Notes: generated from the sequence alone by a model not told the origin. DNA of 64,000 nt from Astragalus membranaceus (GCA_039519185.1 CM076854.1:20445456-20509455), one strand, 5' to 3'; shown: positions 21,485 through 34,056, counted from the stretch's first letter. A program made the numbers and translations.

Positions 21485-22310
21485 TTGCATTGTGTTCTAG
21501 TTATTTTAATGGCATATTAGAACCTTAGGTTCGATGATTCAATGTTGATGCTTGTTGATTGGTTCTTTGAAAGTATGTGTAGGTGTAGTATTTGTTGAAA
21601 TGTCCAAATGAAATGTAGGTGTACATGTAGTATTTGTTGAAATGTTCAAATGAAATGCTTGTTAATTTAATGTTGCTCTAGGTTAATGGATTCATGTGTT
21701 GTATTTATAAATTTGAAAAATTTAGGATTGATGTTGATGATTTGTTGTTTAATGCGAATTTAATGATGGCATTGCATTTTGTTCTAGTTATTTTAGTGGC
21801 ATTGGAACCTTAGGTTAGATGATTCAATGTTGATGGTTGTTGATTGGTTCTTTGAAAGTAGGTGTAGGTGTAGTGTTTCTAAACTTAAGGGGAAATGTAG
21901 GTGTAGTATTTGTTGAAATGTCCAAATGAAATGCTTGTTAAATTAATGTTGCTCTAGGTTAAGGGATTCTTGTGTTGTATTTATAAATTTGAAAAATTTA
22001 GGATTCATGTTGATGATTTGTTGTTTAATGTGAATTTAATGGCATTGCATTTTGTTCTAGTTCTTTTAATGGCATTGGAACCTTAGGTTAGATGATTCCA
22101 TTTTGATGCTTGTTGATTGGTTCTTTGAAAGTAGGTGTAGGTGTAGTGTTTCTAAACTTAAGGGGAAATGTAGGTGTAGTATTTGTTGAAATGTCCAAAT
22201 AATTAATTTAATGTTGCTCTAGGTTAATGGATTCTTGTGTTGTATTTATAAATTTGAAAAATTTAGGATTGATGTTGATGATTTGTTGTTTAATGCGAAT
22301 TTAATGCGAA
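21483..22310 (+). repeat. Triplicated 270-290 bp block in the CACTA 5' noncoding region
   Basis: Three tandem copies beginning CATTGCATTNTGTTCTAG at about 21483, 21770 and 22043. Each carries the same AACCTTAGGTT(C/A)GATGATTC and TTGCTCTAGGTTAA phrases with small deletions. It lies upstream of the transposase start and is probably intron or leader. Confidence 0.85.
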
Positions 22311-22616
22311 TTGTTTGTTAGGTTTTGCGAGTTTGGTTTGCCGGAGCTTCGCGTTCATTGTTCGAGTTCGTCCTGGTTCGAGTGTTCGTTCTAGTTCATT
22401 CGAGTTCATTGTTGCTTCCACGTGTTCAGGTACTTTTGTTGTTTTCTTATATTTATTATATGAAGAATGACATTATGGAAGACATTAAAGTCTTTGATTT
22501 TTTTAGCTGAAAATAGTTGAATGTCTTATCTTCAAAAAAATTGTACGTTGTGTGTTTTTCACCTGTAATAGGTTTAAGTTCTCTTATCAGGATTTTACTA
22601 TAAATATTGGGAAATT

Positions 22617-25600
22617 ATGGATAGAAAGTGGATGTCTGCCAATCGTCTGTCCAAGGAATATGTCGCTGGAGTGGATTATTTTGTGAACTGTGCTGTTAAA
22701 CGTTTAGGGACTTCTAGTGATATCAAATGTCCTTGTTTAAGTTGTTGTTATGTAAAATCGGTTAATGCAGAGGAGTTGGCAGGACATTTAAAGGGTTACG
22801 GAATTGATCAAAGTTATACTTGTTGGACAATGCATGGTGAGAAAAGAGGTAAATCTTCAAATATGAGTAATAATATCGAGAGATGTGCACCGGTTGACAC
22901 TGAAAGACCTACATTGGATGGGGACGAATTTGAAGAGATGGCAAAGGCTGTTGAAGACGATCTTAATGACTGTCCTCAAATGTTTGAGAAGTTGATAACG
23001 GATGCGGAGACACCGTTGTATTCGGGTTGTACTGAATTCACAAAATTATTGGCTGTGATAAAATTGTATAACTTGAAAACTTGCCACGGATGGACGGATA
23101 AGAGCTTTACGGAATTACTCGCACTATTGAAAGAAATGTTGCCGAAGGATAATGTGCTCCCTTCTCGGACGTATGATGCAAAACAAATGTTAGGGTCCAT
23201 TGGCTTGAACTATGAGAAGATACACGCTTGTCCCAATGATTGCATTTTATTTCGGAATGAACATGCATTGTTAAAGTTGTGTCCTAAATGTAACGCATCG
23301 CGGTATAAAAAGAAAGAATCTGCTCCAGAAAAGGTGTTGTGGTATTTTCCCATAACCTCGATTTAGGCGCATGTACCGTAGTTCAGAAGATGCAAAACAC
23401 TTGACATGGCATGAGGATAAAAGGATTAAAGATGGCATGCTACGACACCCGGCGGATTCTCCGCAGTGGAAAAAAATTGATATTGATTTTCCTGATTTCG
23501 GGTTGGATTCAAGAAACCAACGACTTGCATTGTCTGCTGATGGATTTAACCCGCATGGTATTCAGAGTAGCTCCCATAGTACTTGGCCCGTGATTTTGGC
23601 GATCTATAATTTACCTCCATGGCTTTGCATGAACCGCAAATATATGATGTTGTCATTGTTAATTTCTGGGCCCAACCAACCAGGAAATGATATTGATGTA
23701 TACTTGACTCCTTTAATTGAAGACTTGAAGTTAATGTGGGAGACTGGAGTAGAGGTGTATGATGGGTTCAGAGAAGAAAGTTTCACCCTGAGGGCTATGA
23801 TTTTTGGCACAATTAATGACTTTCCAGCTTACGGAAATCTATCTGGGTACAGTAACAAAGGTCAGTGTGCATGCCCTATATGTGAAGATAACACTGATTG
23901 GATGTGGTTGAAACATGGTAAGAAGAATATCTACCCTGGTCATCGTAGATTTTTGCCATCTACTCATCAGTATCGACTGTTGAAAAAGGCATTCAATGGG
24001 AATACCGAAACCCGTAAAGCTTCCATGCCTTTGACGGGCGAACAACTATTTGAAAAAGTGAAAGATTTGAACATTAAATTTGGGAAGCCTTTTGCCGGAG
24101 AGCTTGCCAAACGGGGGTGGAAGAAAAAGTCGATTTTCTTTGAGTTGCCATACTGGAAGTCATTATATGTAAGACACTTCATTGATGTGATGCATTTTGA
24201 AAAAAATGTTTTTGAAAGTGTCATTGGTAGTTTACTCAATATACCAGGAAAGACTAAAGATACCATCAACTCGAGGTTGGACTTGCTTAGTTTGGGGTTG
24301 AGACCAGCATTGGGTCCGATAAAGAAGGGTACACATACATATCTACCTCCGGCAGCTCATACTCTATCTAAAAAGGAGAAGACCGTGTTTTGTAAGTTTC
24401 TTCATGGAGTTAAAGTTCCAGAGGGGTACTCTTCAAATGTTACGAACCTTGTATCGATGAAAGACCTCAAGTTAAAGTCTTTAAAGTCCCATGATTGTCA
24501 TGTTCTAATGGAGAATTTGCTACCCATTGGTATACGATCCATTTTGCCTAAGAAAGTGCGCCAGGCCCTAACCAAACTTTGTTTCTTTTTTAAGGCGATT
24601 TGTAGTAGGGTGATTGACCTTGGAAAGTTGCCATCATTGCAAAGAGAAATTACCGTCACTTTGTGTGAGCTTGAGATGTATTTCCCACCTTCGTTTTTTG
24701 ACATAATGATTCATCTAATAGTTCATCTGATTAGAGAGACACAATTGTGTGGCCCATGTTACATGAGATGGATGTATCCGTTTGAGCGTTACATGAAGAT
24801 ATTAACAGGATATGTTAAAAACCGATCACGACCCGAGGGGTGTATTGTTGAGCGCTACATAGTTGAAGAAGCTATTGAGTTCTGCACCGGCTATCTATCT
24901 AGTCTTGAATATTCCGTGGGACTGCCAAGGTCTCGTCACTTAGGAAGCATTAGTAAAGGGATGTCAGGAACTAAAATAGTTATGGTATCAAGGAAAGAAC
25001 TAGATCAAGCACACTTATATGTTTTGCACAATGATAGTGAGGTTGATTCATATGTTGCCAAGCACATGGACATACTTAAGAGTGATCACCCATATAAGGG
25101 TCAAGTTTGGTTAACAAAAGAACACAATCGAAGTTTCATAGTGTGGCTAAAAGAGCACATTGATTTCGAGTTTGCTATGAATCCTACCTCGATTTCATAA
25201 ATATTGAGATGGTTAGCAAAAGGTCCAAATATATCTGTTTTCTCTTACACCAGCTATCTAATGAACGGGTACACGTTCTATACAAAAAACCATGATGATC
25301 AGAGTAAAATGCAAAATAGTGGGGTGACTCTTGTAGCTCAAGCTATGCATACATCAAGTGCCAAAGACAGAAATCCCATATACGCGAATATGTCATACTT
25401 CGGGGTCATTGAACACATATAGGAGTTGGATTACAACATGTTTCAGGAGCCTGTGTTCCAATGTAAGTGGGTTGACAATAATAATGGTTTACAGATTGAT
25501 GAGTCGGGGTTCATGCGAGTGAATTTCAACAAGTTAGGATATAAAGATGAGCCTTTTATTTTGGCATCCCAAGCTCAACAAGTTTTTTATGTCACCGATC

Positions 25601-25851
25601 CCGTTGATATCAATTGGTCCATTGTTTTATTGACAAATAAAAAATTGGTGACTGACATTTATGATCAATCAACCGATGATGATGGTATTGAGGACGGCCC
25701 TTTCTTCGGGACATCACTACCAATAGTAGGGGAAGGAGAGGATGTTGTGTATGTTAGAAAGGATCATAGTGATGGAATTACGATTCGTCAAAAACAAAGT
25801 ACCAAGAAGCGATTTGCAAATAAAATTATCTCCAAGAAAAGGAAAAGGTAA
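22617..25851 (+). pseudogene. TNP2-type CACTA transposase (Transposase_21 family), broken
   Basis: ATG at 22617. The first 249 codons carry the N-terminal transposase-associated region (KWMSANRLSKEYVAGVDYF, then Cys-rich CPCLSCC). The catalytic Transposase_21 domain follows from 23371 (SADGFNPHG, YNLPPWLCMNRKYMMLSLL, SGYSNKGQCACPIC, YVRHFIDVMHFEKNV). Next is a DUF4218-like block (PPSFFDIMIHLIVHL, CYMRWMYPFERYMKILTGYVKN) and a DUF4216-like C-terminal region (FQCKWVDNNNGL). Three defects break it: a frameshift near 23352-23358, TAA at 25198-25200 and TAG at 25420-25422, the last where family members usually have Trp. Otherwise the frame is well kept, so inactivation is probably not very old. 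No introns are needed through this stretch. Confidence 0.92.
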
Positions 25852-26076
25852 CAATAACAATGACTATTTATTTTTTTACATAGTTTTCTTACATCAAATG
25901 CATTTTTACATTGTTTTTATCTTCTTGATTGGTTATTTAAATTTTTGTTGGTCTTTTGAATAAATATAACAATAACAATGATTATTCATCTTCTTGACTA
26001 GTTATTTACATAGTTTTCATCTTCTTGACTGGTTATTTATTTTTCTTGACTGGTTATTTATTTTATTGCAGGTCAG

Positions 26077-26772
26077 ATGGAAGATTATAATGATCATGGT
26101 AGTGGGCATGATGCCAGCGGTCATGAGAGTGATGTTGGAGACTATATCAGGAAGCATGGTCCCCGTGGAATGACTGTCAAAAAAGATATCATCGGTCGGA
26201 TAAATAAAGGAAAAGGACCCTTATCAGTAAGTTACTAATTAACTTAATTCAATACTTAGTTTTAATTGTTTGATAATTAATTAACTAATGACATAATGCA
26301 GGTCGAGTGGAATGTTAAGGGTCAGCCAATTGGAAGAAATGGCACACAGTTGATTACCTTCGTTGGTAGTAAGGTAAAACAAATGATACCAATTACAATC
26401 ACTAATTGGAATGACAAAAAAAATGCCCTTTTGTGGAAACAAAAAGAGGAGTTCTGGTTAACAATACAGGTATATAATTTTATATCTCTTTAGTTATCTT
26501 ATTTAATAATTTTGTAACCATATATATTTATATCATTTTCATTGAATATGTGTAAGCAGAAATTTTTTGACGTGGACGAGACTCGAAAAATCTGGTTAAT
26601 GAAGGAAGCGGGAAAGTTACATCGGAATTTCAGGACTAGTCTAACAAATAAATATCTCAGAGATCATAGTGGAAACATCAGATGGGAGCCTCCACCACTA
26701 TATAGTGGATTTATTACAAAGGAGGATTGGGGTATATTTGTTAGAAAACGCACTGAAGATCCAGAATTCTTG
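26077..26772 (+). CDS. Second CACTA ORF (Transposase_24 / TNPA-like), partial, three exons
   Basis: Three phase-0 exons are predicted from consensus splice sites: 26077-26226 (donor GTAAGT), 26302-26469 (acceptor ...TGCAG, donor GTATAT) and 26560-26772 (acceptor ...AAGCAG, donor GTTAGT). They encode 50, 56 and 71 codons without a stop. The product includes HGPRGMTVKKDIIG, WNVKGQPIGRNG and KIWLMKEAGKLHRNFRTSL, which fit the plant Ptta/En-Spm Transposase_24 domain, the likely DNA-binding partner of TNP2. It may alternatively be the 3' exons of the same transcription unit as the transposase. The gene is cut off after the third exon by the junction near 26830. Confidence 0.75.
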
Positions 26773-26830
26773 GTTAGTACTATAATCTATTAAGTTATAA
26801 CTTAAAATATATTTGACAATTATATATTAT

Positions 26831-26919
26831 GCATTACCAGTTTTAGAAGTACCAAATCGACAATCTCTTTTCCCTCACGCCAATCTCTCTCTTTTTCTCT
26901 CCTTGGTACCAAATCGACA
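26831..26919. other. Scrambled junction between the CACTA element and the B LTR
   Basis: A patchwork: ACCAGTTTTAGAAGTACC (about 26837), also present in the B LTR just to the right (about 26949), followed by a CCTCACGCCAATCTCTCTC piece that matches the A1 LTR near 29994-30015. Short copied blocks from nearby sequence look like filler DNA from break repair. Confidence 0.6.
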
Positions 26920-27704
26920 GCACATAATTTTTGGATCAACCGAACAGTACCAGTTTTAGAAGTACCGAAACAGTGTCCAGAAACGCACAAAAAACTATAA
27001 GCAAGTAAAACTCATTATGATCAATCACCAAATACCAATCTCAACATCACATAGTTATGCATTTTGTCAAACACCACATAAGCATATTAACTTCACCTTC
27101 AAAATTCGTAGGGTAATATCATCAAACACCTTGTAGGCAACATATGTTCATAGTTCATCTCAACATCAAACACCACAATTTCATCAAATTGAATCAAACA
27201 CAACATCAATTACACAAATAGCAACACAATCAATTCAATAGTCCTCCTAGAGTCTAACCCACATAGAACACTCATCATATAGTCTATTATGAATGAAAAA
27301 GAAAGCCCTCTAACCTTAGGAAATTGAAGGAACTAAGCAAGACTCCTAGCAATCAACAAGAATCACCAACCAAGCACGCTTTTCTCCCTTTCTCCTTGGA
27401 TTTCTTCATGCGAAGCCTCCTCCTCTTCTCCCCTTGAACTTTCGGCCGCCGCTCTCTCTCTCCCTCTTCTCACTTTCTATTTTTTCTTTCTTTGCACAAA
27501 TGAGCACCTTCTCATAAGACCCCTAGGTTTATTAGTTGAACTTGGGCCACTTAATGGGTCATGGGCCTTTATTTACACCTCCCTACTTACTTAAACACCT
27601 CCTGAATAAAATAAAACTCCAAATTAATTAATTTAATTAAATAAATGTTGTAAGCCTTAAATAACTTAATTAAATGAATAATTAAATTATTTTGGGGCGT
27701 TACA
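26920..27704 (-). mobile_element. Family B LTR, truncated (leftmost LTR of the B array)
   Basis: From CACATAATTTTTGGATC to GGGGCGTTACA it matches the last ~785 bases of the complete B LTRs (from about 45087 and 50249). About 1.73 kb of LTR is missing at its left. On the minus strand it is the 3' LTR of the left B unit. Its inner border touches the polypurine-rich end of the B internal region (CTCTCCCCCACTT at 27706-27718, read on minus as AAGTGGGGGAGAG). Confidence 0.9.
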
Positions 27705-27716
27705 ACTCTCCCCCAC

Positions 27717-28074
27717 TTAGAATATTTCGCCCTCGAAATTACCTGAATCAAACAACTCTGGATATGCTTCCCGCATCTTACTCTCCAACTCCCAAGTCAT
27801 GCTTTCGCCAACTGCTCCTAACCAAACCACTTTCACCAAATTGATCTCTTTACCTCTTAAAACCTTCACCTCACGACCTTCAATTCTAACCGGCATTAAC
27901 TCCACAGTGAGTTCTCCCTCACCTCCACATCATCCATTAGAATCACATGAGATGGATCAGGAACATACTTCCGCAACTGAGATACATGGAACATATCATG
28001 CAAATTCGAAAGATTAGGTGGCAGAGCCACCCGATAAGCAACTTTCCTAACTCTCTCCAAAATCTGATACAGAC
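27717..28074 (-). pseudogene. B1 polyprotein C-terminus: integrase tail and chromodomain
   Basis: The end of a chromovirus polyprotein, matching the intact equivalent at 45879-46237. The minus strand reads VRIEGREVKVLRGKEINLVK, VVWLGAVGESMTWELESKM, REAYPELF and then a stop at 27717. The chromodomain (about 45 residues) classes family B with Tekay/CRM-like chromoviruses. The frame upstream is shifted by a small deletion near 27900-27915 relative to the other copy, and it is interrupted at 28074 by the A1 LTR. The rest of this polyprotein resumes at 33141. Confidence 0.88.
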
Positions 28075-30356
28075 TGTAACACCCCGGTATTTTTATATAG
28101 TAAAAATACCCAAGTGCACCATTCTTTAAAACATCAGAGATATATTTCCTGTTTAAATACTGAACACCACTATAAAATTTTCACTGAACAACTACAGGAC
28201 AGTCTTAAACATAAATAAGACCATAAACCATCAGTGAAATACAGTGTTCAATATCGCACAAGAAAGCGGAAATAAATACATAACTTTTACAACAGTTAAA
28301 GTCATAATGTCGTGATACATAACTAACAAGGGAAAACATAACTTAAGCATAAAAGCCAAGTCTTCAGCCACCATCCGAGTACCACCTACTCGTGCGTCTT
28401 GGATCTCCACTTTCCCTGTTTATCTGTAAAACCACAACATATAAACAATGAGATACAATCTCAGTGAGCTCTACCGAGACCCCTACTAGCACTCTCGGTC
28501 CTTTTAAAACATTTTTTAAGCTTTGACACAACACCGACCGCAATCCACTTGCTAATCCCGGTGAATCATACAATAAGGCTTCGACCTAGTAAGACACCGG
28601 CTGCAATCCACTTGCGTCTCCCGATGAACTAGCATCCTAGGCCTTTCTACGTACCACCGGCCGCAAACCTTGCATCTTCCGGCGAACCTAGTACAATAAC
28701 TTTTAACACAACACCGGCCGCAAACCTTGCATCTTCCGGTGAACCCCATAACCAATATTGTTTCCTAACGGCACGGAGCCTAGGGTAAGGGTTCATGACT
28801 ACCCCGCCTAGTATGTCAACATGGGTCGTCACCCAAACTCGATATAATATATATATATCTACAGTACTATGAACCCACGGTCCATCAAATCAGACAATCA
28901 ATGAAACACTTTAATCCACATTTTATAAAATCCAAGTTCACACTCGCACTCTAGTTGACCACTTTTCGACACAATTTTCAATATCAAAAAACAGTTCATT
29001 TTTCCTTAAAAATAGAATATTCAGTTAGGCCTCTGAATAAGCTTTCAAACGCATCTTAGAACACCTCAATCGGGTTCCTGGATCAAAAGTTATCGCAAAA
29101 ACAAAAACAGTATTTAGTTGCTGAAAATTCTGTAAACCGTCGCGACGCGATGGGACTCCGTCGCGACGCGAAAATAGGCAGAATGGCCAAAAACAGGTTT
29201 TCTGAAATTCAGTTTTACCCCATTTCGCTCTCTAATCGATACCGAGACATTACGTGACCTCCGAGACCCAAAAACAGATATAACAACCAGTAATTCCAGT
29301 CCAAAACAATAATTAAAACATCAATCGATAACTTAATCAAATCGAGTTTATCAAAACGCGACGTATTTTCCAAATATCGGTTTTTAACCCAAAATCTCTC
29401 AAACTCAATTACCAAACAATATTCCAGTCCAGCGAAAGCGATAAAACAGTTAATTAATTAATTCGAAACGTAAAATCCTAAACGTGAGTAGAACTCACCC
29501 TTGACGCGTGATCCCCGATCGAGCCGAAATCACCGAGTAGCCACACGAACGCTCCCCGCTCCGGCGACACCCAATCCGCTTCCAAAGCTTCCCACTCGAT
29601 CACGAAACCTCTTTTGACCGAAATACCAAATTCCTCGAAATCTTCCATGGACACTATTCATCATCTTCAACCTCCAAAACTACTATTCACACATAACCCC
29701 AAAATGTGATTTCTCCAACCTAACTCACCCAACTAGCTCCCAATCATCCAATCGAACTTTAATACTGGAGCAATCCACCTTGGGTTCGTTCCTAATCGAA
29801 CTTAAACCTTCAAAACCAACCCAAAATCGGATCTCCCACAAAACCTCCAAAACACGAAAATGGCCAAGTGAGAGAGAGTGAGTTGATCGTCATGAAATTG
29901 GTACCAAAACGAAGAGGAAGAAACGCCGAACATTTTTCGTGTTGGAAGGAAGTCGTTTCGGTGAAGTCTTCTCTCTCCCTCTTCTCTTCTCCCTCACGCC
30001 AATCTCTCTCTTTTCTCTCCTTTTCCCTCTTTTCCTTCTCTGCTTCTCGTTCTCTTCTTTCTTTCTTTCTTTCTTTCTTTCTTTAATTCTTTCCTTTCTT
30101 TTCTTTTTAACACACACACACACGTATACATATATATATTTATTTAATATATAGTTGGTAACGTGGTCCAATTACCATATTGATCTAAATCTCTTATTTC
30201 GATTCCAAAACTTCCTTGATCCGTATTATCCGGTTAACGATCCGATGGCAACCAATAAATAATTTTAGCACTCAATAAATTTACCAGTCAAGTACTAAAT
30301 TAATTTAATTGGGTTAACACCCAAATAATTGTACTAATTATTTTGAGGATGTTACA
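28075..30356 (-). mobile_element. Family A LTR, copy A1 (3' LTR)
   Basis: Complete LTR from TGTAACACCCCGG to GAGGATGTTACA, inserted in B1 integrase sequence (...GATACAGAC). It contains four tandem CACCGG hairpin units (28531-28741), a duplicated CGTCGCGACGCG block (29138-29170) and CT-rich and (CA)n tracts at 29970-30125. It differs strongly from the A2 LTRs and so represents a different subfamily or an older insertion. Short Lys/Arg- or Ser/Phe-rich frames within it are artefacts. The partner LTR was lost with the A1 5' half. Confidence 0.9.
28531..28741 (+). repeat. Four tandem hairpin units in the A1 LTR
   Basis: Units of about 55 bp, each with ACACCG(G/A)C(C/T)GCAA ... CCGGTGAA or a variant. 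The flanking CACCGG and CCGGTG halves are complementary, so each unit can form a short hairpin. Counterparts occur at 35607-35798 and 41308-41499. Confidence 0.8.
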
Positions 30357-33140
30357 TTCTCCCCAACTTGAAAGAATTTTGTCCTCAAAATTTCGTCAAG
30401 TCTTTCATCTGACTAACCGAGAATCGACATTCTCAGAAAGGTCTTAAGTTGCTGGAACACAATCCTTAGCTAACGAAATAAGTGTAGAAAATCTTTCCAA
30501 GTTGGCCCGTCAATCATTAAGTATGTTCGACTACTACCCCTGAGCTCTCCTAAGATTATAGTTCGAACTCTCTTATTTCGAATCGACACGAGAAACTCAT
30601 CATTCGCCTACATCGGCTCGGCACCGCGTTTGAAAACACTTCTGAAGCTTCATTCCAATCATCCTCGTTTACTCCCCAACTTGGATTAATCTGAATCAAA
30701 GGGTGTAATATAAGACACTTGATAGACATACAGGTTGAAAATGAGATCCGCAACTGGTACTCATCGGTAGAGGTAAAAACAAACACGATTTCCTCGAAGG
30801 GTGTAAACACGTTCTCAACAAATCTTCTAAAATCCGTAACAGTTCTCGTACACATTGACAAATGTGACGGAAAGTCATTTGTGAAACTTTTTGACTCGCC
30901 CCCAAGACTTCGAGATAGCACTTTTCAAAAGAAGATAAAATGAGGATTTACCAGAAACGTTTATCTTAAACGTAGAAATAAACCACGGGGACATCAAATA
31001 AATTGAACGTAATGAAAATCACCTCAGTTGTTCTCCAAACAACTATCAAACAGAACTCAGAGCTCCTTTCCGAATTAGTCAATAGCGTTGAGAGCTTCCC
31101 CTCAACCTAAGTAATCCTCCTAGGATTTTCCTCTTAGCCTCTTAATTCGTTCCCAAAATTAACTTTAGCATGCGGGTTTTCACAAAACGATTTTTCAAGA
31201 CTATTACACCGCACGCCAAGCTTCACTTCGGAAATTTCAGTCACTTACAAGCAGATCCATCAATTAATCCTTTGATGGCTATTCGTAACGTGAAAACAAT
31301 CAGCAGTTACCTCACTTACATATTCGTATTCACGTTTGACTTGTCAAACAGAATCACTTATTACAATCTCATTGTTAACCTTCACAAAGAAGAGATTAAC
31401 AAACTAATACATTTTCACTCATACATCTGCTTTACATTTCTGTGCATCTTGGAACAGAATATAAACTTCGGTGTGCTTCCTCTAACACTTGCCTTTTATT
31501 GTTCTCATCATCGGGTGCACAGATTCTACCGTTGAAACAACTGACCCCATCACTATCCATGGTAAAATCTGGAAATACCTTTTGTGATTGTAGCTTCACA
31601 TCAACTTTCTGTGCCAAGCGTATAGAATCCCTTAGGGAACTAGAGATCCTCATATGGCTCAACACTAATCGATTCCTCCTTGATCTTGAATTCAGATTTA
31701 AGTCTCTGAAAGACTCCGATGATTCCATCTCCTGCATCAATAAACTCGGCCATGTGGATGGACTTCCTACTCAGTGCATCAGTTACAACACTGACCTCTC
31801 TTGAATGGTACATCAACACAAATTCATAATCCTCCAGAAACTCAACACACTTCTCTGCCTGCTATTCAGTTCTTTCTGATCAAACAGATACTTTAAACTT
31901 TTGTGATCACTAAAGACTTCGAAACGAGACCCACACAGGTAACGTCTCCAAATCTTCAGTGCATACGCAATAGCTGCCAATTACAAATCATGAGTCGGAT
32001 AATTCTCCTCATGAGTCTTCAATTGCCTGGACGCATAAGCTACCTCTTGTTGATTCTGCACAAGAACACCTCCTAAACCCTTCCCAGAAACATCGCCGTA
32101 AATTTGGAATTTCAAAGACGGATCCGGAAGAATCAGGAATGGAGCAGAAGTCAACCAAACCTTCAATTCTTGAAAACATTCTTCACTATCAGCATCCTGC
32201 GTAAAAGGTTGACCCTTTCGAGTGAACCGAGTAAGTGGACAACTAACTGTGGGAACCCTTTAACAAATCTCTTATAGTAACCGGCTAGACCCAGAAACTT
32301 TTGATCTCTGCGACTGATGTTGGTCACTCCCATTCAACACCGCTTCCTTCTGACTGGGATCTACAGAAACTCCCGACTTGGGAAATCACCCGTCCCAAAG
32401 ACTTTACTCTGGCACCCAAAAATCACACTCCGAAGGCTTCAAGTACAACTTACTTTCTCGGGGTACTTTCAGAACAATGCGGAGATGTTGGACATGCTCC
32501 TCAATGGTTTTCGAGCACATCAAGATACCATCAATTAAAACGACTACAAATTGATTTAGGTAATTGAGGAAAAACTCGGTTCAGGTAATCCACGAATACC
32601 GCTGGAGCATTAGTCAAACCGAAGGGCATCACTACGAACACATAATGTCCATACCTAGTACCGAAAGCTGTCTTCGGAATATCTAAGGCTCTAACTTTTA
32701 TTTGATGATATCCTCCTGACCTCAGATCGATTTTTATAAAACACAGCAGCGCCTCAAATTGCTCAAGCAAATCGTCTATCCTTGGCAAGGGATATTTATT
32801 CTTGATCGTCACTTTGTTAAGTTGTCGATAACCAATGCACAATCTCATGCTACCATTTTTCCTTTTGACTAATCACGCCAGAGCACTCCTTAGAGAAGCA
32901 CTCGGTCGAATGAATTTCTTTAACATCGACTCTTCAAGTTGAGACTCCATTTCCTTGAATTCTAAAGGAACATTCAATAGGAAACAATAGATATCGATCC
33001 CGTGCCAGGAACCAATTCTACAATAAACTCTACCTCTCTCTCTGGAGGTTCATAAGAACTTCATCGTGAAAACATCCAGAAAGTTATTCACAACCTGAAT
33101 GTTCGCCAAATCTCAACTAGTTTCAGTGGATGCAAATCTA
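30357..33140 (-). pseudogene. A1 chromovirus pol remnant (RT, RNase H, spacer), 5' half deleted
   Basis: On the minus strand, from the right: an RT start (KKFIRPSASLRSA), an RT core at 32531-32848 (CIGYRQLNKVTIKNKYPLPR, FGLTNAPAVFVDYLNRVF) without a readable catalytic DD box, an RNase H remnant (about 31981-32200, YASRQLKTHEENYPTHDL), and the RNase H-integrase spacer with EEAHRSLYS at 31432-31740. No integrase core is recognisable; 30357-31400 is unrecognised apart from the end phrase next to the LTR (GAATTTTGTCCTCAAAATTTCG). Multiple stops and frameshifts. At 33140 it jumps directly into B1 sequence, so gag, protease and the 5' LTR are gone. Confidence 0.85.
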
Positions 33141-34056
33141 AACTCTTTTGCCTACTCTGCGAAGCTTTCATCTTCTCACGAATCAACTTCACTTTCTCAG
33201 TGGTCTCACGAACAATCTCAGGTCCAAGCACCACACTTTCTCCCGATTCATACCAACACAGAGGAGTCCTACACCTCCTACCATACAATGCCTCAAAAGG
33301 TGCCATTCCAATACTAGAATGAAAACTATTATTGTAAGTAAACTCTATCAATGGAAGATGAGAATCCCACGAACCTCCTTGCTCAAGAACACAAGCCCTC
33401 AACAAATCCTCTAATGACTGAATAGTCCTCTCCGTCTTACCATCTGTCTGCGGGTGGTACGCTGAGCTCAACCTCAACTTAGAACCCAAAGCCTCTTGCA
33501 AACTTTTCCAAAACTCAGAAGTGAATCTAGAATCCCTATCAGATACAATACTCAGAGGAACACCATGCAACTTCACAATCGTCTTAATATAGATCTCTGC
33601 CAACTTCGGAACTGGATAAGTGATACTAATTGGCAAAAAGTGAGCAGACTTCGTCAATCTATCAACAATCACCCAAATAGCATCAAACCCCCTTACGGTA
33701 TTAGGCAAACCAGTCACAAAATCCATGGAAATGCTATCCCACTTCCATTCCGGAATCTCCAACGGTTGCATCAATCCTGCAGGCTTCTGATGCTCAACCT
33801 TCGACTTCTGACAAGTCAAACAAGCATACACAAACTGAGCTACATCACGCTTCATACCGGGCCACCAAAACAACTTCTTCAGGTCTTGATACATCTTTGT
33901 GGCTCCCGGATGAATACTCAACTTACTTCGGTGACCCTCTTCAAGAATTGCCTTCTTAATCTCCTCATCACTAGGAATACAAATCCCCCCACGACAACAC
34001 GGCATCAGCCTTGGATGGATCCACTGCAATACCATCACCAGAAATGGTATGACCAA
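33141..34056 (-). pseudogene. B1 integrase segment
   Basis: A long minus-strand frame with the H2C2 zinc-binding region (HRSKLSIHPGATKMYQDLKK, then CLTCQKSK) and the integrase catalytic core. Its DDE residues can be placed: D in SMDFVTGLP, D in VSDRDSRFTSEFW and the downstream E in HPQTDGKTERTIQ. The GPY-side tail is lost where the frame runs into A1 sequence; 123 bp present in B3 (46238-46360) are missing at this join. Compared with B3 it keeps a Gln codon where B3 has a stop. It continues from 34056 into the RNase H-deleted zone. Confidence 0.9.

Larger units (their letters stand above)
20714..26830 (+). mobile_element. CACTA (En/Spm-type) DNA transposon, right end lost
   Basis: Starts with CACTACGCCAAAA (20714), a canonical CACTA terminal repeat, preceded by TTA as the possible 3-bp target duplication. 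Next come subterminal repeats rich in AGCGCT, a CT-rich leader, a triplicated noncoding block, a TNP2-type transposase pseudogene (22617-25851) and a second, intron-containing ORF (26077-26772). The right terminal repeat is absent: sequence breaks near 26830 into scrambled LTR debris from families A and B. The element is therefore immobile. It is the only DNA transposon with transposase coding in the window. Confidence 0.92.

Noticed and set aside
21073..21520. Overlapping Ser/His/Leu-rich ORFs upstream of the transposase
   Set aside because: CT-rich low-complexity leader of the CACTA element; all frames are open by composition.
29890..30171. Lys/Arg/Glu-rich ORF resembling a nuclear basic protein
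   Set aside because: It is the antisense of CT- and (CA)-rich LTR sequence; composition alone explains it.
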